Notes: generated from the sequence alone by a model not told the origin. DNA of 64,000 nucleotides from Chryseobacterium sp. BLS98 (GCF_001045445.1 NZ_LFNF01000004.1:186001-250000), one strand, 5' to 3'. Shown: positions 1 to 8,922, numbered from the stretch's first letter. Made by a program: numbers and translations.

Positions 1-300
1 ATCCTCTGGACATATAGACATGGAAAAACGTTAGACGAAGCCGTAGAATTCTGCAGACAGAACGGAGTAGAATTTTATGCTGTAAATTCCAGCTTTGAAG
101 GAGAAGTTTTCGATGCTCAGAACCAATCCAGAAAACTGGATGCAGACTGGTTCATCGACGACAGGAACCTGGGAGGATTTCCGGGCTGGGGTGAAATCTA
201 CAATATTATCCAGGAAAGAATAGAGTTCCGTGTAGAAGGAAAAGAAGTTCTTGCCTATTCAAAACTGAAAAAAGAAAAGAAAAAAGGACTTTTCTGGTAG
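1..300 (+). CDS. HAD-like hydrolase, BT_0820 type, C-terminal part (5' truncated)
   Basis: The reading frame is open from the first base of the window to a TAG at 298-300, giving the last 99 residues of a protein whose start lies outside. The fragment contains DADWFIDDRNLGG near its residues 44-56, which resembles the acidic motif of small Bacteroidetes HAD-like proteins of the BT_0820 group, and ends in a lysine-rich tail. Members of that group are predicted phosphohydrolases of unknown substrate. The family call rests on this motif from memory and is moderate; that the frame is coding is much surer. No terminator is obvious after it. Confidence 0.55.
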   Translation: MLWTYRHGKTLDEAVEFCRQNGVEFYAVNSSFEGEVFDAQNQSRKLDADWFIDDRNLGGFPGWGEIYNIIQERIEFRVEGKEVLAYSKLKKEKKKGLFW

Positions 301-460
301 AATTTTTAGAAGTTAGAAGCTAGAGATTAAAAATTAGTTGCTTCACTTCGTTTAAATATAGCCAGAAAATCATAGATGCTAAGAATTGAATTATGACTGA
401 AAATATCAGTGAAGCTGTAAATCTAATTTCTGGCATCTAATATCTAACATCTATATAAAA
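301..460. repeat. AT-rich intergenic stretch with degenerate inverted repeats
   Basis: This gap before map holds short degenerate repeats: a GTTAGAAGCTAGAGATTA-like segment at its left end, a CATCTAATATCTAACATCTA segment at its right end, and CCAGAAA (about 362-368) facing TTTCTGG (about 428-434). No open frame is evident. Similar AT-rich repeat debris occurs in other gaps of this window. Confidence 0.35.
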
Positions 461-1270
461 ATGATTCAATTAAAAACAATAGAAGAGCTCCGTTTGATGA
501 AGGAGAGTGCCCACCTGGTTTCAAAAACACTTGGTATGCTTGCCAAAGAAATAAAACCGGGAATCAATACCTTATATCTTGATAAGTTGGCTCATGATTT
601 TATTAAAGATCACGGAGCAGAACCGGCTTTCTTAGGATATGGCGGTTTCCCGAATTCTTTATGCATTTCTCCGAATGATCAGGTGGTTCATGGTTTCCCT
701 AATAAGGATATTGTAAAAGAAGGGGATGTTCTTTCTGTAGACTGTGGTGTTATTCTTAACGGTTTCGTAGGAGATCATGCCTATACATTTGAAATCGGGG
801 AAGTAAAACCTGAGGTTAAAAAACTGTTGCAGGTAACCAAAGAATCTCTTTACAAAGGAATTGCACAGTGTGTAAGGGGGAAAAGAATAGGGGATATTTC
901 CCATGCTATCCAGTCCCACTGTGAAAAAGAAGGGTATGGTGTGGTAAAAGAACTTGTAGGGCATGGTCTTGGAAGACAGATGCATGAAGATCCTCAGGTT
1001 CCGAATTACGGAAGACAGGGAAGCGGTAAAGTCATCAAAGACGGTCTGGCCATCGCTATTGAACCTATGGTCAACATGGGTACGGAAAAAGTAAAATTCC
1101 ATAATGACGGATGGACGGTAACCACTTTGGATAATCTTCCTTCTGCCCACTTTGAGCATGATGTGGCGGTGATCAACGGGAAACCGGTCCTGCTTTCCAC
1201 ATTTAAATATGTTTATGAGGCTTTGGGAATCATAAGCGATGAAGAAAAGCCATTCCAATTGGATTTTTAA
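461..1270 (+). CDS. map: type I methionine aminopeptidase
   Basis: Removes the N-terminal methionine from nascent proteins in the cytoplasm. The 269-residue protein has the complete pita-bread fold signature of the M24A family: metal ligands D94 (VDCGV), D105 (GDHAYTF), H168 (GHGLGRQMHEDP), E201 (AIEPMVN) and E232 (SAHFEHDVAV), plus the substrate histidine H77 in HGFP. Length is normal for the type I enzyme without an N-terminal zinc finger. The stop codon shares its last A with the ATG of the following methyltransferase (TAATG), so the two are probably translationally coupled. Start chosen at the ATG at 461, which gives the standard N-terminus. Confidence 0.95.
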   Translation: MIQLKTIEELRLMKESAHLVSKTLGMLAKEIKPGINTLYLDKLAHDFIKDHGAEPAFLGYGGFPNSLCISPNDQVVHGFPNKDIVKEGDVLSVDCGVILNGFVGDHAYTFEIGEVKPEVKKLLQVTKESLYKGIAQCVRGKRIGDISHAIQSHCEKEGYGVVKELVGHGLGRQMHEDPQVPNYGRQGSGKVIKDGLAIAIEPMVNMGTEKVKFHNDGWTVTTLDNLPSAHFEHDVAVINGKPVLLSTFKYVYEALGIISDEEKPFQLDF

Positions 1271-2037
1271 TGAAAAAAGTAACTAAACTTTTACTTAATA
1301 AAATACCTCGCCCAATGCTTATCAAAATGAGTATCTGGGCGAGGCCTCTTATTTACCAGTTTTTCAAAGGAGATGAATTCTATGACCCGATCGATGGAAG
1401 ATCTTACCGGAAATTCCTTCCTTACGGCTATGGAAAGCAAAGAGAAAATGCCCTGTCTCCGGGAACACTAAGCCTGGAAAGACACCGCCAGATGTGGCTT
1501 TATCTTCAGAACGAGACCGATTTTTTCATCAAAAATGCTAAAGTTCTGCATATTGCTCCCGAACAGGAATTTCTAAGGAAATTCAAAATGATGAAAAATC
1601 TGAACTATATTTCCGCAGACCTTTTCTCTCCAATTGTAGACGTGAAAGCAGATATTCTGGATCTTCCCTTTGAGGATAACAGTTTCGATATTGTATTCTG
1701 TAATCATGTCCTGGAACATATAGAAGATGATGCAAAGGCTATGAGTGAGCTTTACAGGGTAATGAAACCCGGAGGCTGGGGAATCTTTCAGGTTCCGATG
1801 AGAAACTCTATGGAAAAAACCTATGAAGATTTCTCTATCACAGATCCTAAAGAACGTCAGAAGCACTTTGGCCAGTACGACCATGTCCGCTGGTACGGAA
1901 TGGATTATTTCGATCGTTTAAGAAAAGCCGGCTTTGAAACCGAACCTAATTTCTACTCGCAGAATTTTTCAGAAGAAGAAATTAAAAAATACGGGTTAAG
2001 AAAAAACGAAATCTTACCTGTAGTTTTCAAAAAATAA
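1270..2037 (+). CDS. class I SAM-dependent methyltransferase
   Basis: A 255-residue cytoplasmic protein with a Rossmann-type methyltransferase core. VLHIAPEQEF at residues 92-101 stands where the usual glycine-rich SAM motif I would be, and ADILDLPF (127-134), then FDIVFCNHVLEHIEDD (139-154) and LYRVMKPGGW (161-170) are the typical acidic-loop, motif II and post-II signatures. The LHIAPE version of motif I lacks the GxGxG run, so SAM binding is inferred from the rest of the fold. The ATG overlaps the map stop codon. Substrate unknown. A perfect 10-bp hairpin follows the gene at 2041. Confidence 0.8.
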   Translation: MKKVTKLLLNKIPRPMLIKMSIWARPLIYQFFKGDEFYDPIDGRSYRKFLPYGYGKQRENALSPGTLSLERHRQMWLYLQNETDFFIKNAKVLHIAPEQEFLRKFKMMKNLNYISADLFSPIVDVKADILDLPFEDNSFDIVFCNHVLEHIEDDAKAMSELYRVMKPGGWGIFQVPMRNSMEKTYEDFSITDPKERQKHFGQYDHVRWYGMDYFDRLRKAGFETEPNFYSQNFSEEEIKKYGLRKNEILPVVFKK

Positions 2038-2040
2038 AAC

Positions 2041-2075
2041 AATAAACCCGCTTTCTTTATGAAGACGGGTTTATT
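2041..2075. terminator. bidirectional Rho-independent terminator
   Basis: Perfect 10-bp inverted repeat AATAAACCCG (2041-2050) / CGGGTTTATT (2066-2075). It lies between the ends of the convergent methyltransferase (+) and SMR exporter (-) genes, with a T-rich run on the minus-strand side. Confidence 0.8.
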
Positions 2076-2102
2076 TAATATAGATAGAAATTGTTTTCTC
2101 GA

Positions 2103-2429
2103 TTAGTGAGAGACAGATTTAAGTCCTACCACGGAACCAATCAGGGTGACGATGAAAAATATCCTCCAGAAGCTTACAGGATCCTTAAAAAAGAAAATTC
2201 CCATCAGGGCTGTTCCTACGGCTCCTATCCCTGTCCATACCGCATAAGCTGTCCCCATCGGAAGTGTTTGTGTAGCTTTGATCAGAAGTACCATACTGAT
2301 GGTCATGGTAATCAGGAAGCCGGCATACCACAGATACATTTCTGTTCCGGAGGTTTCTTTGGCTTTTCCTAAGCATGATGCAAAAGCAACCTCAAATAAT
2401 CCAGCGACAATTAAAATAATCCAATTCAT
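2103..2429 (-). CDS. SMR family small multidrug/guanidinium exporter (SugE/Gdx-like)
   Basis: A 108-residue, four-helix inner-membrane protein of the small multidrug resistance family, which work as dual-topology dimers exchanging protons for cationic substrates. The essential glutamate is E13 in AGLFEV of helix 1. The helix 3 segment LPMGTAYAVWTGIGAVG resembles the SugE/Gdx branch (guanidinium exporters) more than EmrE, but this is recollection of family motifs. The ATG at 2429 was chosen because it gives the standard MNWIIL start; an upstream in-frame start at 2453 adds eight charged residues atypical of the family. The Crp/Fnr gene just upstream on the same strand may control it. I saw no guanidine riboswitch upstream. 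Confidence 0.85.
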   Translation of the reverse strand: MNWIILIVAGLFEVAFASCLGKAKETSGTEMYLWYAGFLITMTISMVLLIKATQTLPMGTAYAVWTGIGAVGTALMGIFFFKDPVSFWRIFFIVTLIGSVVGLKSVSH

Positions 2430-2685
2430 TTTTTTTAATTTTCTCTCCTGCAAATTTCAGGATTTGAGAGGAAACAAAATTTTACATTTGTTAAAAAATC
2501 AAATTATTTTAATCAGAGTTGGGGGATGTAGTCAGGGGTCTGAAGCTGGAGGAGGGAAGTTATTGATTCCCGAAAGCATGGCTGGAAAGCAATTTTATTT
2601 TACTGTTCATCAAAGTTAAAGATAACTGTTGAAAATGAATGTCCGATAGTAACGTCCAGCTCCCATCTTCCATCTTCAAGTCCCC

Positions 2686-3249
2686 TTATTTGATCTCCGA
2701 ACGTATCCTGCTGAGGCTTACCTGTGTAATTCCAAGATAAGAAGCAATATGTCCCAGTTGAACTCTTTTTAAAAGGTCTGGTTTATTAGCCATGAGATCT
2801 CTATAACGTTCCAGAGAGGTTTTGAACTGCCTCGAAATAATCAGTTCTTCCGTTCTTACAAGCTCCCGTTCTGCGAATTTTCGTCCCCAGTTAGCAATAT
2901 GAATATCTTCATTGAAAAGTTTTTTCAGATTTTCTGTTTCCAGGATGTACAGGTCACAGTCTTCCAGAAGCTCGATGCTTTCATAACCAGGCTTGTCTTC
3001 CACATAACTCTTCATGGAAACGATGGTTTCACCTTCACTGCCAAACCAGAATGTAATATCATTATCCGCAGTGGAAGCATACGCCCGCACAATACCTTTC
3101 CTGATAAAATAGATATGAGGAATGATTTTATCTGCTTCCATGAGGCAGAAGTTTTTCGGATATGAGACTTCTCTGATATGCTGTTTTAAAGCAGCTTTGG
3201 AAGCTTCGGGCATAAGATAAATATGGTCAAGGATCTGGTCTATATCCAT
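2686..3249 (-). CDS. Crp/Fnr family transcriptional regulator
   Basis: A 187-residue protein with an N-terminal cyclic-nucleotide-binding-like beta barrel (about residues 20-115, including IPHIYFIRKGIVRAY and FGSEGETIVS) and a C-terminal winged helix-turn-helix (HIASYLGITQVSLSRIRSE, about 166-185). It lacks a cysteine cluster for iron-sulfur sensing, and the phosphate-binding signature of true Crp is not evident, so the ligand is unknown. It is upstream of the SMR exporter on the same strand, separated by about 260 bp without a gene, a pairing that suggests but does not prove control of that exporter. Confidence 0.85.
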   Translation of the reverse strand: MDIDQILDHIYLMPEASKAALKQHIREVSYPKNFCLMEADKIIPHIYFIRKGIVRAYASTADNDITFWFGSEGETIVSMKSYVEDKPGYESIELLEDCDLYILETENLKKLFNEDIHIANWGRKFAERELVRTEELIISRQFKTSLERYRDLMANKPDLLKRVQLGHIASYLGITQVSLSRIRSEIK

Positions 3250-3304
3250 AGAATTCTAAAATATCAGTTTAATCAAGTAATATTTATTGGAAGGTTTTTA
3301 CTTT

Positions 3305-3625
3305 TTAAGGTTTTTTCGCTGTTTTTTCCACTTCCTCAAATGCAGACTGAGCAAAGTCTTTCCACCTGTTTTGATGTTCAACAGGGATCTGAACCCATCC
3401 GTTCATCTTTTTTCCTTCCGATGGTTCAAAAATGGAAGCACCACTTAAATCCAAAGCTTCTTCCAAGAGCTCCCCGCTAAGCTTTATTGCAATATTTTCA
3501 TTTTTAGATAACAGGAAAGTCTTCCCATTGGAAGCTTTAAGGCAGAGCGCACCAAACATTTTCCCCTGTTGGGCCTCCGGCATTTTAGCCGCCAGTTCTG
3601 CAAAATGCTTTTCTGCTTCGGTCAT
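3305..3625 (-). CDS. TfoX N-terminal domain-like protein
   Basis: A 106-residue protein matching the TfoX/Sxy N-terminal domain pattern: GKMFGALCLKASNGKTFLLS near residues 21-40, IAIKLSGELLEEAL, and a closing FEPSEGKKMNGWVQIP near 66-81. In gammaproteobacteria this domain is part of a competence co-regulator, but stand-alone versions in Bacteroidetes have no known role, so no function is assigned. It is transcribed divergently from era, with 129 bp between the two start codons. Confidence 0.6.
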   Translation of the reverse strand: MTEAEKHFAELAAKMPEAQQGKMFGALCLKASNGKTFLLSKNENIAIKLSGELLEEALDLSGASIFEPSEGKKMNGWVQIPVEHQNRWKDFAQSAFEEVEKTAKKP

Positions 3626-3712
3626 AATTCAATTTTGCCATAAATATATTACTTTTTCGATGGCTGTACTTACTTTTCGCAGAAACAAAACCCAATTAAA
3701 TTTTGTTTTCAC

Positions 3713-3720
3713 TAACTTTG
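3713..3720 (+). promoter_or_regulatory. -7 promoter element for era
   Basis: TAACTTTG matches the Bacteroidetes -7 consensus TAnnTTTG exactly and lies 34 bp before the era ATG. No convincing TTTG -33 element is seen at the expected distance. Confidence 0.5.
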
Positions 3721-3754
3721 CACCCGGTTCAATATTGAGCCTAAAAAATAATAT

Positions 3755-4630
3755 ATGCACAAAGCAGGATTCGTAAATATAGTCGGAAAGCCTAATGCCG
3801 GAAAATCTACCTTATTAAACCAGTTAATGGGGGAGAAGCTGGCTATTGTAACACAAAAGGCACAGACAACACGCCACAGGATTTTTGGAATTTATAATGA
3901 AGATGATTTACAGATCGTATTTTCGGATACGCCCGGAGTTTTAGATGCCAAGTATGGCCTTCAGGAAAAAATGATGGATTTTGTAAAGGATTCTTTACAG
4001 GATGCGGATGTATTCTTATTCATTGTAGATGTTACCGATAAAGCCGAACCTTCAGAATTTTTAATTGATAAACTGAATAAGATCCCGGTTCCGGTATTGC
4101 TTCTTCTGAATAAAGTAGATCAGACCACACAGGAAGGTCTGGAAAAGTTGGTGGAAGACTGGCACAACAGGATTCCGAAAGCGGAAATTCTTCCTATTTC
4201 TGCCCTGAATGCTTTCAATACAGATATTATTCTGCCAAAATTAAGATCCCTGCTTCCGGAGAACCCGCCTTATTATGATAAAGATCTGTACACCGATAAA
4301 CCTGAGCGTTTTTTTGTGAACGAAGCGATCCGTGAAAAAATTCTTCTTAACTATGAGAAAGAAATCCCGTATTCTGTAGAGGTCGTTACCGAGCAGTTTA
4401 AAGAAAAAGAAGGAATTATTTTCATCGATTCTATTATTTATGTAGAAAGAGATACCCAGAAAGGAATTATCATCGGACATAAAGGAGAAGCCATTAAAAA
4501 AGTAGGAACAGAAGCCAGGTTGGATCTGGAAAAATTCTTTTCTAAGAAAATACATTTAAACCTTTTCGTGAAAGTGAAAAAAGACTGGCGTAAAAATGAC
4601 AGGGATCTGAAAAATTTCGGATACAGATAA
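3755..4630 (+). CDS. era: GTPase Era
   Basis: Essential GTPase that binds the 3' end of 16S rRNA and helps 30S subunit assembly at the inner membrane face. The 291-residue protein has G1 GKPNAGKS (11-18), G3 DTPG (58-61), G4 NKVD (119-122), and a C-terminal KH RNA-binding domain (about 200-280) containing GHKGEAIKKVGTEARLDLE. Length is normal for Era. An exact -7 element precedes it at 3713. It is followed, 67 bp downstream, by a DoxX gene on the same strand. Confidence 0.96.
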   Translation: MHKAGFVNIVGKPNAGKSTLLNQLMGEKLAIVTQKAQTTRHRIFGIYNEDDLQIVFSDTPGVLDAKYGLQEKMMDFVKDSLQDADVFLFIVDVTDKAEPSEFLIDKLNKIPVPVLLLLNKVDQTTQEGLEKLVEDWHNRIPKAEILPISALNAFNTDIILPKLRSLLPENPPYYDKDLYTDKPERFFVNEAIREKILLNYEKEIPYSVEVVTEQFKEKEGIIFIDSIIYVERDTQKGIIIGHKGEAIKKVGTEARLDLEKFFSKKIHLNLFVKVKKDWRKNDRDLKNFGYR

Positions 4631-4697
4631 ACTAAAAACACCTGAAATTCCGTTCTATTAAAAGATTTTTAGTAACTTTAATCTAAATTTTTAGTAA

Positions 4698-5126
4698 ATG
4701 AACTATTTTCAGTCCAATTCCAGCTCACTACCTAAAGATATTGTTTTATTCGCAGTGAGAGTATTTGTAGGTTTTGCTATGCTTTCTCACGGTTTTCCGA
4801 AACTTCAGATGCTGTTGGAAGGCGGTAAAATTGAGTTCTTCGACTTTATAGGATTAGGTCCTTTGGTGACTCTCGTTCTTACGGTTATTGCTGAATTCGT
4901 TTGTTCAATACTCCTCATATTAGGCCTTTTTACAAGAGTTTCTTTAGGTTTCCTCATCTTTACAATGGCCATTGCTGCTTTTGTAGTGCACGGGGCAGAT
5001 CTTTTTGAGAAAAGAGAATTGAGCCTTATCTACCTGTCTGTTTATCTTCTGCTGATGGCCTTTGGTGCCGGAAAAATATCAGTGGATCATATGATAGAAA
5101 AAAGAAAAAGAGCTTCGGATTGGTAA
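4698..5126 (+). CDS. DoxX family membrane protein
   Basis: A 142-residue protein with four predicted membrane helices. The signatures FVGFAMLSHGFPKLQML (near 23-39) and the helix pair VLTVIAEFVCSILLILGLF / SLGFLIFTMAIAAFVVHG are typical of DoxX. The family is named after a thiosulfate:quinone oxidoreductase subunit, but most members, including this stand-alone copy, have no established activity. A strong terminator follows immediately. Confidence 0.85.
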   Translation: MNYFQSNSSSLPKDIVLFAVRVFVGFAMLSHGFPKLQMLLEGGKIEFFDFIGLGPLVTLVLTVIAEFVCSILLILGLFTRVSLGFLIFTMAIAAFVVHGADLFEKRELSLIYLSVYLLLMAFGAGKISVDHMIEKRKRASDW

Positions 5127-5143
5127 TCCGGTTGAGATAAAAC

Positions 5144-5172
5144 AAAAGAGCATTAGAAATAATGCTCTTTTT
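5144..5172 (+). terminator. Rho-independent terminator
   Basis: Perfect 12-bp stem AAAAGAGCATTA / TAATGCTCTTTT closed by a GAAA tetraloop (5156-5159) and running into T residues, 17 bp after the DoxX stop codon. Confidence 0.9.
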
Positions 5173-5261
5173 TATATGCTATGATTCATAATTTCGATTT
5201 TCTGAAAATAATGACTTGAATAAGCTATTTCAGGTGCTTAAAATCACTATTTTCGTAGAAA

Positions 5262-7673
5262 ATGAATTATATGAAGATAAAACTGACAATTTGCCTTCTG
5301 GCATTTCTCAATTTCTATGATGCACAGGAAAATATTACTTATCAAAAGCCATCCGCTGAAATTTTAAAGCTTGCAGATTACGAAAGACCTCCAAGTGTTC
5401 TTATGAACAGCAAAAAAGACTGGGTGGTCTTCACTTACCGTCCTACCTATAAAACTCTGGAAGATCTTAACCAGCAGGAAATGAAGCTTGCCGGATTAAG
5501 GATCAATCCGGTTACCAATATTTCAAGCAGTGTTACTTATTCCAATAATCTGAAGATCAGAAAGATTAATGATAAAAATGAAGTCCAGGTAAAGAACCTG
5601 CCTGCCAATGCTAAGATTACCTATATTTCATTCTCACCGGATGAAAAGACACTGGCATTTACCCATACTACAGATAAAGGAGTTGAACTTTGGATCGTCA
5701 ATCTCGAAACTGCTTTAGCTAAAAAAATTACAGCTGACAATCTGAATGCGAATTTAGGAACGCCATATACGTGGTCCAATGATTCACAAAGCCTGCTGAT
5801 CAGAACTCTTCCTCAAAACAGACCGGCTCTGATAGATGCCAGCAAAGACCTTCCAACAGGACCTATCGTTTCTACTGCTGACGGTAAAGTTTCCCAGAAC
5901 AGAACTTATCAGGATCTTCTTAAAAATCCTCAGGATGAAAAAAACTTTGAAGTTCTTACCGCCTCTGAGATTTATAACGTTGACCTGAACGGAAACCTTA
6001 AAAAAGTAAAAGATCAGGATATGTATTCCGGCTTAAGCTTTTCCCCAGACGGAAATTATTTAATGGCTACTGTGATCAAAAAGCCATTTTCGTATATCGT
6101 TCCATTAAACAGGTTTCCTTCGACGACTACTGTATATGATCTGAAAGGAAATGCTGTAAAAACAGTAAACGATGTTCCTCTGAATGAAATCATGCCGAAA
6201 GGATTTTCATCGGTAAGAACCGGAAAAAGAAGTATGGGCTGGAGAAATGATGCGCCGGCTACTTTAGTGTTTGCCGAAGCGCTGGATGGAGGAGACCAAT
6301 CTAAAGCTGCGGAATACAGGGATGAGATCTTCACCTGGGAAGCTCCTTTTACTGCTGCTCCGAAGTCATTTTTTAAAACAAAACAGAGGTATGAAGGGGT
6401 AAGCTGGACAAACGACCATTATGCTGTAGTTTCTGAAGGCTGGTACGATACAAGAAATACCAAATCTTTCCTGATAGACCTTAATAACGGGGAATCAAAA
6501 GTTATTGATGACAGAAACTATCAGGACGTTTACAGTGACCCAGGAAATTTTAATACGGCAAAAAACCAGTACGGCAGAACTGTTATTGATATGAAAGGCG
6601 GGAAAACCTATCTTATAGGAGACGGATTCACGAAAGACGGGCAGCATCCTTTCATTGACGAAATGGATGTAAAATCACTGAAAAAGAAAAGACTCTACAC
6701 TTCCAATATAAAAAATGGTAAGGAAGAGATCATTGACATCCTTAATCCGTCAAAAGGAGAAATCTTAACGACTCAACAGTCCCCGAGCCTTTATCCGAAT
6801 TATTTTAAAAAGAATATTAAATCCAATAAGGCTGAAGCTGTAACGCATTTTGCCAACCCTTTTGAAAGCATTAAAGATGTTTACAAAGAGGTGATCACCT
6901 ATAAAAGAAATGACGGAGTTACTTTAACAGGTACCCTTTATCTGCCTGCAAACTACGACAGAAAAGCTAAAAAAGAAAAACTTCCTTTACTGATCTGGGC
7001 ATATCCTACAGAATATAAGGATAAAAATACGGCTGGACAGAATACCCAGAATCCGAACGATTTTACCTTCCCATATTACGGATCTTTCGTATACTGGACC
7101 ACGAAAGGATATGCTGTGCTGGATGATGCTGCATTCCCGATCATCGGGGAAGGCAAAACAGAACCGAATGATACCTTTATTCCGCAGTTGATTGCCAACG
7201 GAAGAGCTGCCATTGATGCGGTAGATCAGCTGGGGTATATTGACAGAACTAAAGTAGCTGTAGGAGGTCATTCATACGGTGCGTTTATGACTGCTAACCT
7301 TTTGACCCATTCTAAAGATTATGCCTGTGGTATTGCAAGAAGCGGTGCTTATAACAGAACCCTGACCCCGTTTGGATTCCAGAGCGAGCAGAGAAATTAC
7401 TGGGATGTTCCTGAAATTTACAACACCATGTCACCGTTCATGAACGCAGACAAAATGAAAACACCATTGTTATTGGTTCATGGTGATGCAGACAATAACC
7501 CGGGAACTTTCACTTTACAGACGGAAAGATATTTCCAGGCTCTGAAAAACCTGGGAGCTCCTGTAAAAATGGTTCTGCTTCCGAAAGAAGCTCACGGTTA
7601 TGTTGCCAAAGAGAATATTTTACACCTTTTGTGGGAGCAGGATCAGTTCCTTGAGAAGTGTCTGAAGAAATAG
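5262..7673 (+). CDS. S9 family (prolyl oligopeptidase-type) serine peptidase, glutamyl endopeptidase-like
   Basis: An 803-residue exported peptidase. An N-terminal signal peptide (KIKLTICLLAFLNFYDAQ, to about residue 21) is followed by a beta-propeller region and a C-terminal alpha/beta hydrolase domain. The catalytic triad is visible as S671 in GGHSYGAFM, D744 in HGDADNNPG and H778 in KEAHGYV. The N-terminal passage GLRINPVTNISS near residue 78 resembles the S9D glutamyl endopeptidase group, so cleavage after acidic residues is plausible but inferred. An alternative ATG at 5271 would shorten the signal peptide by three residues. It is monocistronic: terminators at 5144 and 7685 flank it. Confidence 0.88.
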   Translation: MNYMKIKLTICLLAFLNFYDAQENITYQKPSAEILKLADYERPPSVLMNSKKDWVVFTYRPTYKTLEDLNQQEMKLAGLRINPVTNISSSVTYSNNLKIRKINDKNEVQVKNLPANAKITYISFSPDEKTLAFTHTTDKGVELWIVNLETALAKKITADNLNANLGTPYTWSNDSQSLLIRTLPQNRPALIDASKDLPTGPIVSTADGKVSQNRTYQDLLKNPQDEKNFEVLTASEIYNVDLNGNLKKVKDQDMYSGLSFSPDGNYLMATVIKKPFSYIVPLNRFPSTTTVYDLKGNAVKTVNDVPLNEIMPKGFSSVRTGKRSMGWRNDAPATLVFAEALDGGDQSKAAEYRDEIFTWEAPFTAAPKSFFKTKQRYEGVSWTNDHYAVVSEGWYDTRNTKSFLIDLNNGESKVIDDRNYQDVYSDPGNFNTAKNQYGRTVIDMKGGKTYLIGDGFTKDGQHPFIDEMDVKSLKKKRLYTSNIKNGKEEIIDILNPSKGEILTTQQSPSLYPNYFKKNIKSNKAEAVTHFANPFESIKDVYKEVITYKRNDGVTLTGTLYLPANYDRKAKKEKLPLLIWAYPTEYKDKNTAGQNTQNPNDFTFPYYGSFVYWTTKGYAVLDDAAFPIIGEGKTEPNDTFIPQLIANGRAAIDAVDQLGYIDRTKVAVGGHSYGAFMTANLLTHSKDYACGIARSGAYNRTLTPFGFQSEQRNYWDVPEIYNTMSPFMNADKMKTPLLLVHGDADNNPGTFTLQTERYFQALKNLGAPVKMVLLPKEAHGYVAKENILHLLWEQDQFLEKCLKK

Positions 7674-7684
7674 AATAATTTAAC

Positions 7685-7719
7685 AAAAAGCCCGTTCACT
7701 TTTGGAATGGGCTTTTTAT
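7685..7719 (+). terminator. Rho-independent terminator
   Basis: Stem AAAAAGCCCGTTC (7685-7697) / GAATGGGCTTTTT (7705-7717) with one G-U pair, following the S9 peptidase gene by 11 bp. Confidence 0.88.
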
Positions 7720-7777
7720 TTAAGTTTTGAAAATTATCAGTCTTAACAAAATTTTATTTGTAATTAATAATGTTACT

Positions 7778-8206
7778 ATGCCAATAATTAGACGTTTTGA
7801 ACAGAATAAACAGTCATTAGAGGAGTTTTATAAAGAGCTAATTCCAAAATCTGATGCCCAGATCGGAGATGCAGGAACTCTAATGCTGAAAGTTTTGAAA
7901 TCCATCAATAAAATGTTTAAGAAAACTGTTTTGTATGGATTAACTTCTCACGCATCATTACTTATATTTAATAATGATTTTGAGGATTCAGATTATTATA
8001 TTGTTATTAATGCTTTTAAGTCCGGGTATTATGATGAATATAGAATCGAGTATGTGATTCCGGAAAATGATAGACCTTGGGAAGGAGCAACTATAAACGG
8101 AAGCTCCACAGCATTGGAGGAATTTGAAAAAATGGTCATCATTTCAATGTATAATTCCAGAGGATGGAAAGACAATAGCGAATTGGAAAAACTATATCAT
8201 GGATAA
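7778..8206 (+). CDS. hypothetical protein
   Basis: A 142-residue cytoplasmic protein with no recognised family. It starts MPIIRRFEQNKQSLEEFYKE, is rich in charged residues, has no signal peptide or membrane span, and contains an aromatic-rich middle section (DSDYYIVINAFKSGYYDEY, about 84-102). The ATG at 7778 was preferred to an in-frame start at 7727: the latter lies just after the preceding terminator and would put a near-consensus -7 element (TTTATTTG, 7753-7760) inside the gene. Its stop is followed closely by the convergent HAD gene. Confidence 0.65.
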   Translation: MPIIRRFEQNKQSLEEFYKELIPKSDAQIGDAGTLMLKVLKSINKMFKKTVLYGLTSHASLLIFNNDFEDSDYYIVINAFKSGYYDEYRIEYVIPENDRPWEGATINGSSTALEEFEKMVIISMYNSRGWKDNSELEKLYHG

Positions 8207-8232
8207 TAAAAAACTGTTCATTTGGACCTTTT

Positions 8233-8922
8233 TCATAAGTATTTCACTATTTCATCAATACTTTTCAGCTCCATAAAATGGCTATGCTCCAGATGGTGTT
8301 CATGCTGCTCATGGCTCCAGGTCACATGATAAGGAATATGCGCTGCAAAACCTCCGATCTCCAATACAGGAAGAACATCGGATTTTATTGAATTTCCAAG
8401 CATCAGAAAGTGTTCCGGTTGACAATCCAGATGTTTCAGCAGCTTTTGATAATCGCTTTCCTTTTTATCACTCATAATTTCTATATGATGAAAGTAGTCC
8501 TGCAATCCTGAATTTTTAAGCTTCCTTTCCTGATCCAGCAGGTCGCCTTTTGTGGCTACAACCAGCCTGTATTTTCCTTTTAATGCATCCAGTGTTTCGG
8601 TAACGCCTTCCAATAATTCTATAGGTTTCTGCAGGAGTTCCTGGCCAATTTCAATAGTTCTGTTAATTAATTGCATCGATGCCGTGCCTTCCGAAATTCT
8701 GCTTACGGTTTCTATCATACACAGCATAAAACCTTTTACACCATAACCGTAAAGATGAAGATTCTGCATTTCAGTTTTAAATAATTCCTGGGAAACCGAA
8801 TGCTGGGGTAGATAGTTTTCAAGAAGTGTACAGAATTCCTTTTCTGCTTCCTGGAAATAAGGCTCGTTGATCCAAAGGGTGTCATCAGCATCAAATGCGA
8901 TGGTTGTTATATGATTATTCAT
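8233..8922 (-). CDS. HAD family hydrolase
   Basis: A 229-residue cytoplasmic phosphatase-like protein of the haloacid dehalogenase superfamily. Motif I is DADDT with nucleophile D11 and acid/base D13; motif II is VATKGD near residue 112; a downstream lysine in SDYQKLLKH fits motif III; motif IV is the MLGNSIKSD segment near 155-163. The helical cap between motifs I and II indicates a C1-cap enzyme acting on a small phosphorylated molecule; the substrate is unknown. The ATG at 8922 is preferred to 8949 because it starts right at the first beta strand. It is divergent from a Crp/Fnr gene across a 77-bp gap containing a GGACA-TT-TGTCC dyad. Confidence 0.85.
   Translation of the reverse strand: MNNHITTIAFDADDTLWINEPYFQEAEKEFCTLLENYLPQHSVSQELFKTEMQNLHLYGYGVKGFMLCMIETVSRISEGTASMQLINRTIEIGQELLQKPIELLEGVTETLDALKGKYRLVVATKGDLLDQERKLKNSGLQDYFHHIEIMSDKKESDYQKLLKHLDCQPEHFLMLGNSIKSDVLPVLEIGGFAAHIPYHVTWSHEQHEHHLEHSHFMELKSIDEIVKYL

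Noticed and set aside
659..1258. 199-residue open frame antisense to methionine aminopeptidase
   Set aside because: It is a shadow of a strongly supported gene; its translation has no recognisable domain, and the map frame accounts for all conserved residues.
2430..2690. Guanidine riboswitch upstream of the SugE/Gdx-like exporter
   Set aside because: No conserved ykkC-type core could be recognised in the 260-bp gap on the minus strand.
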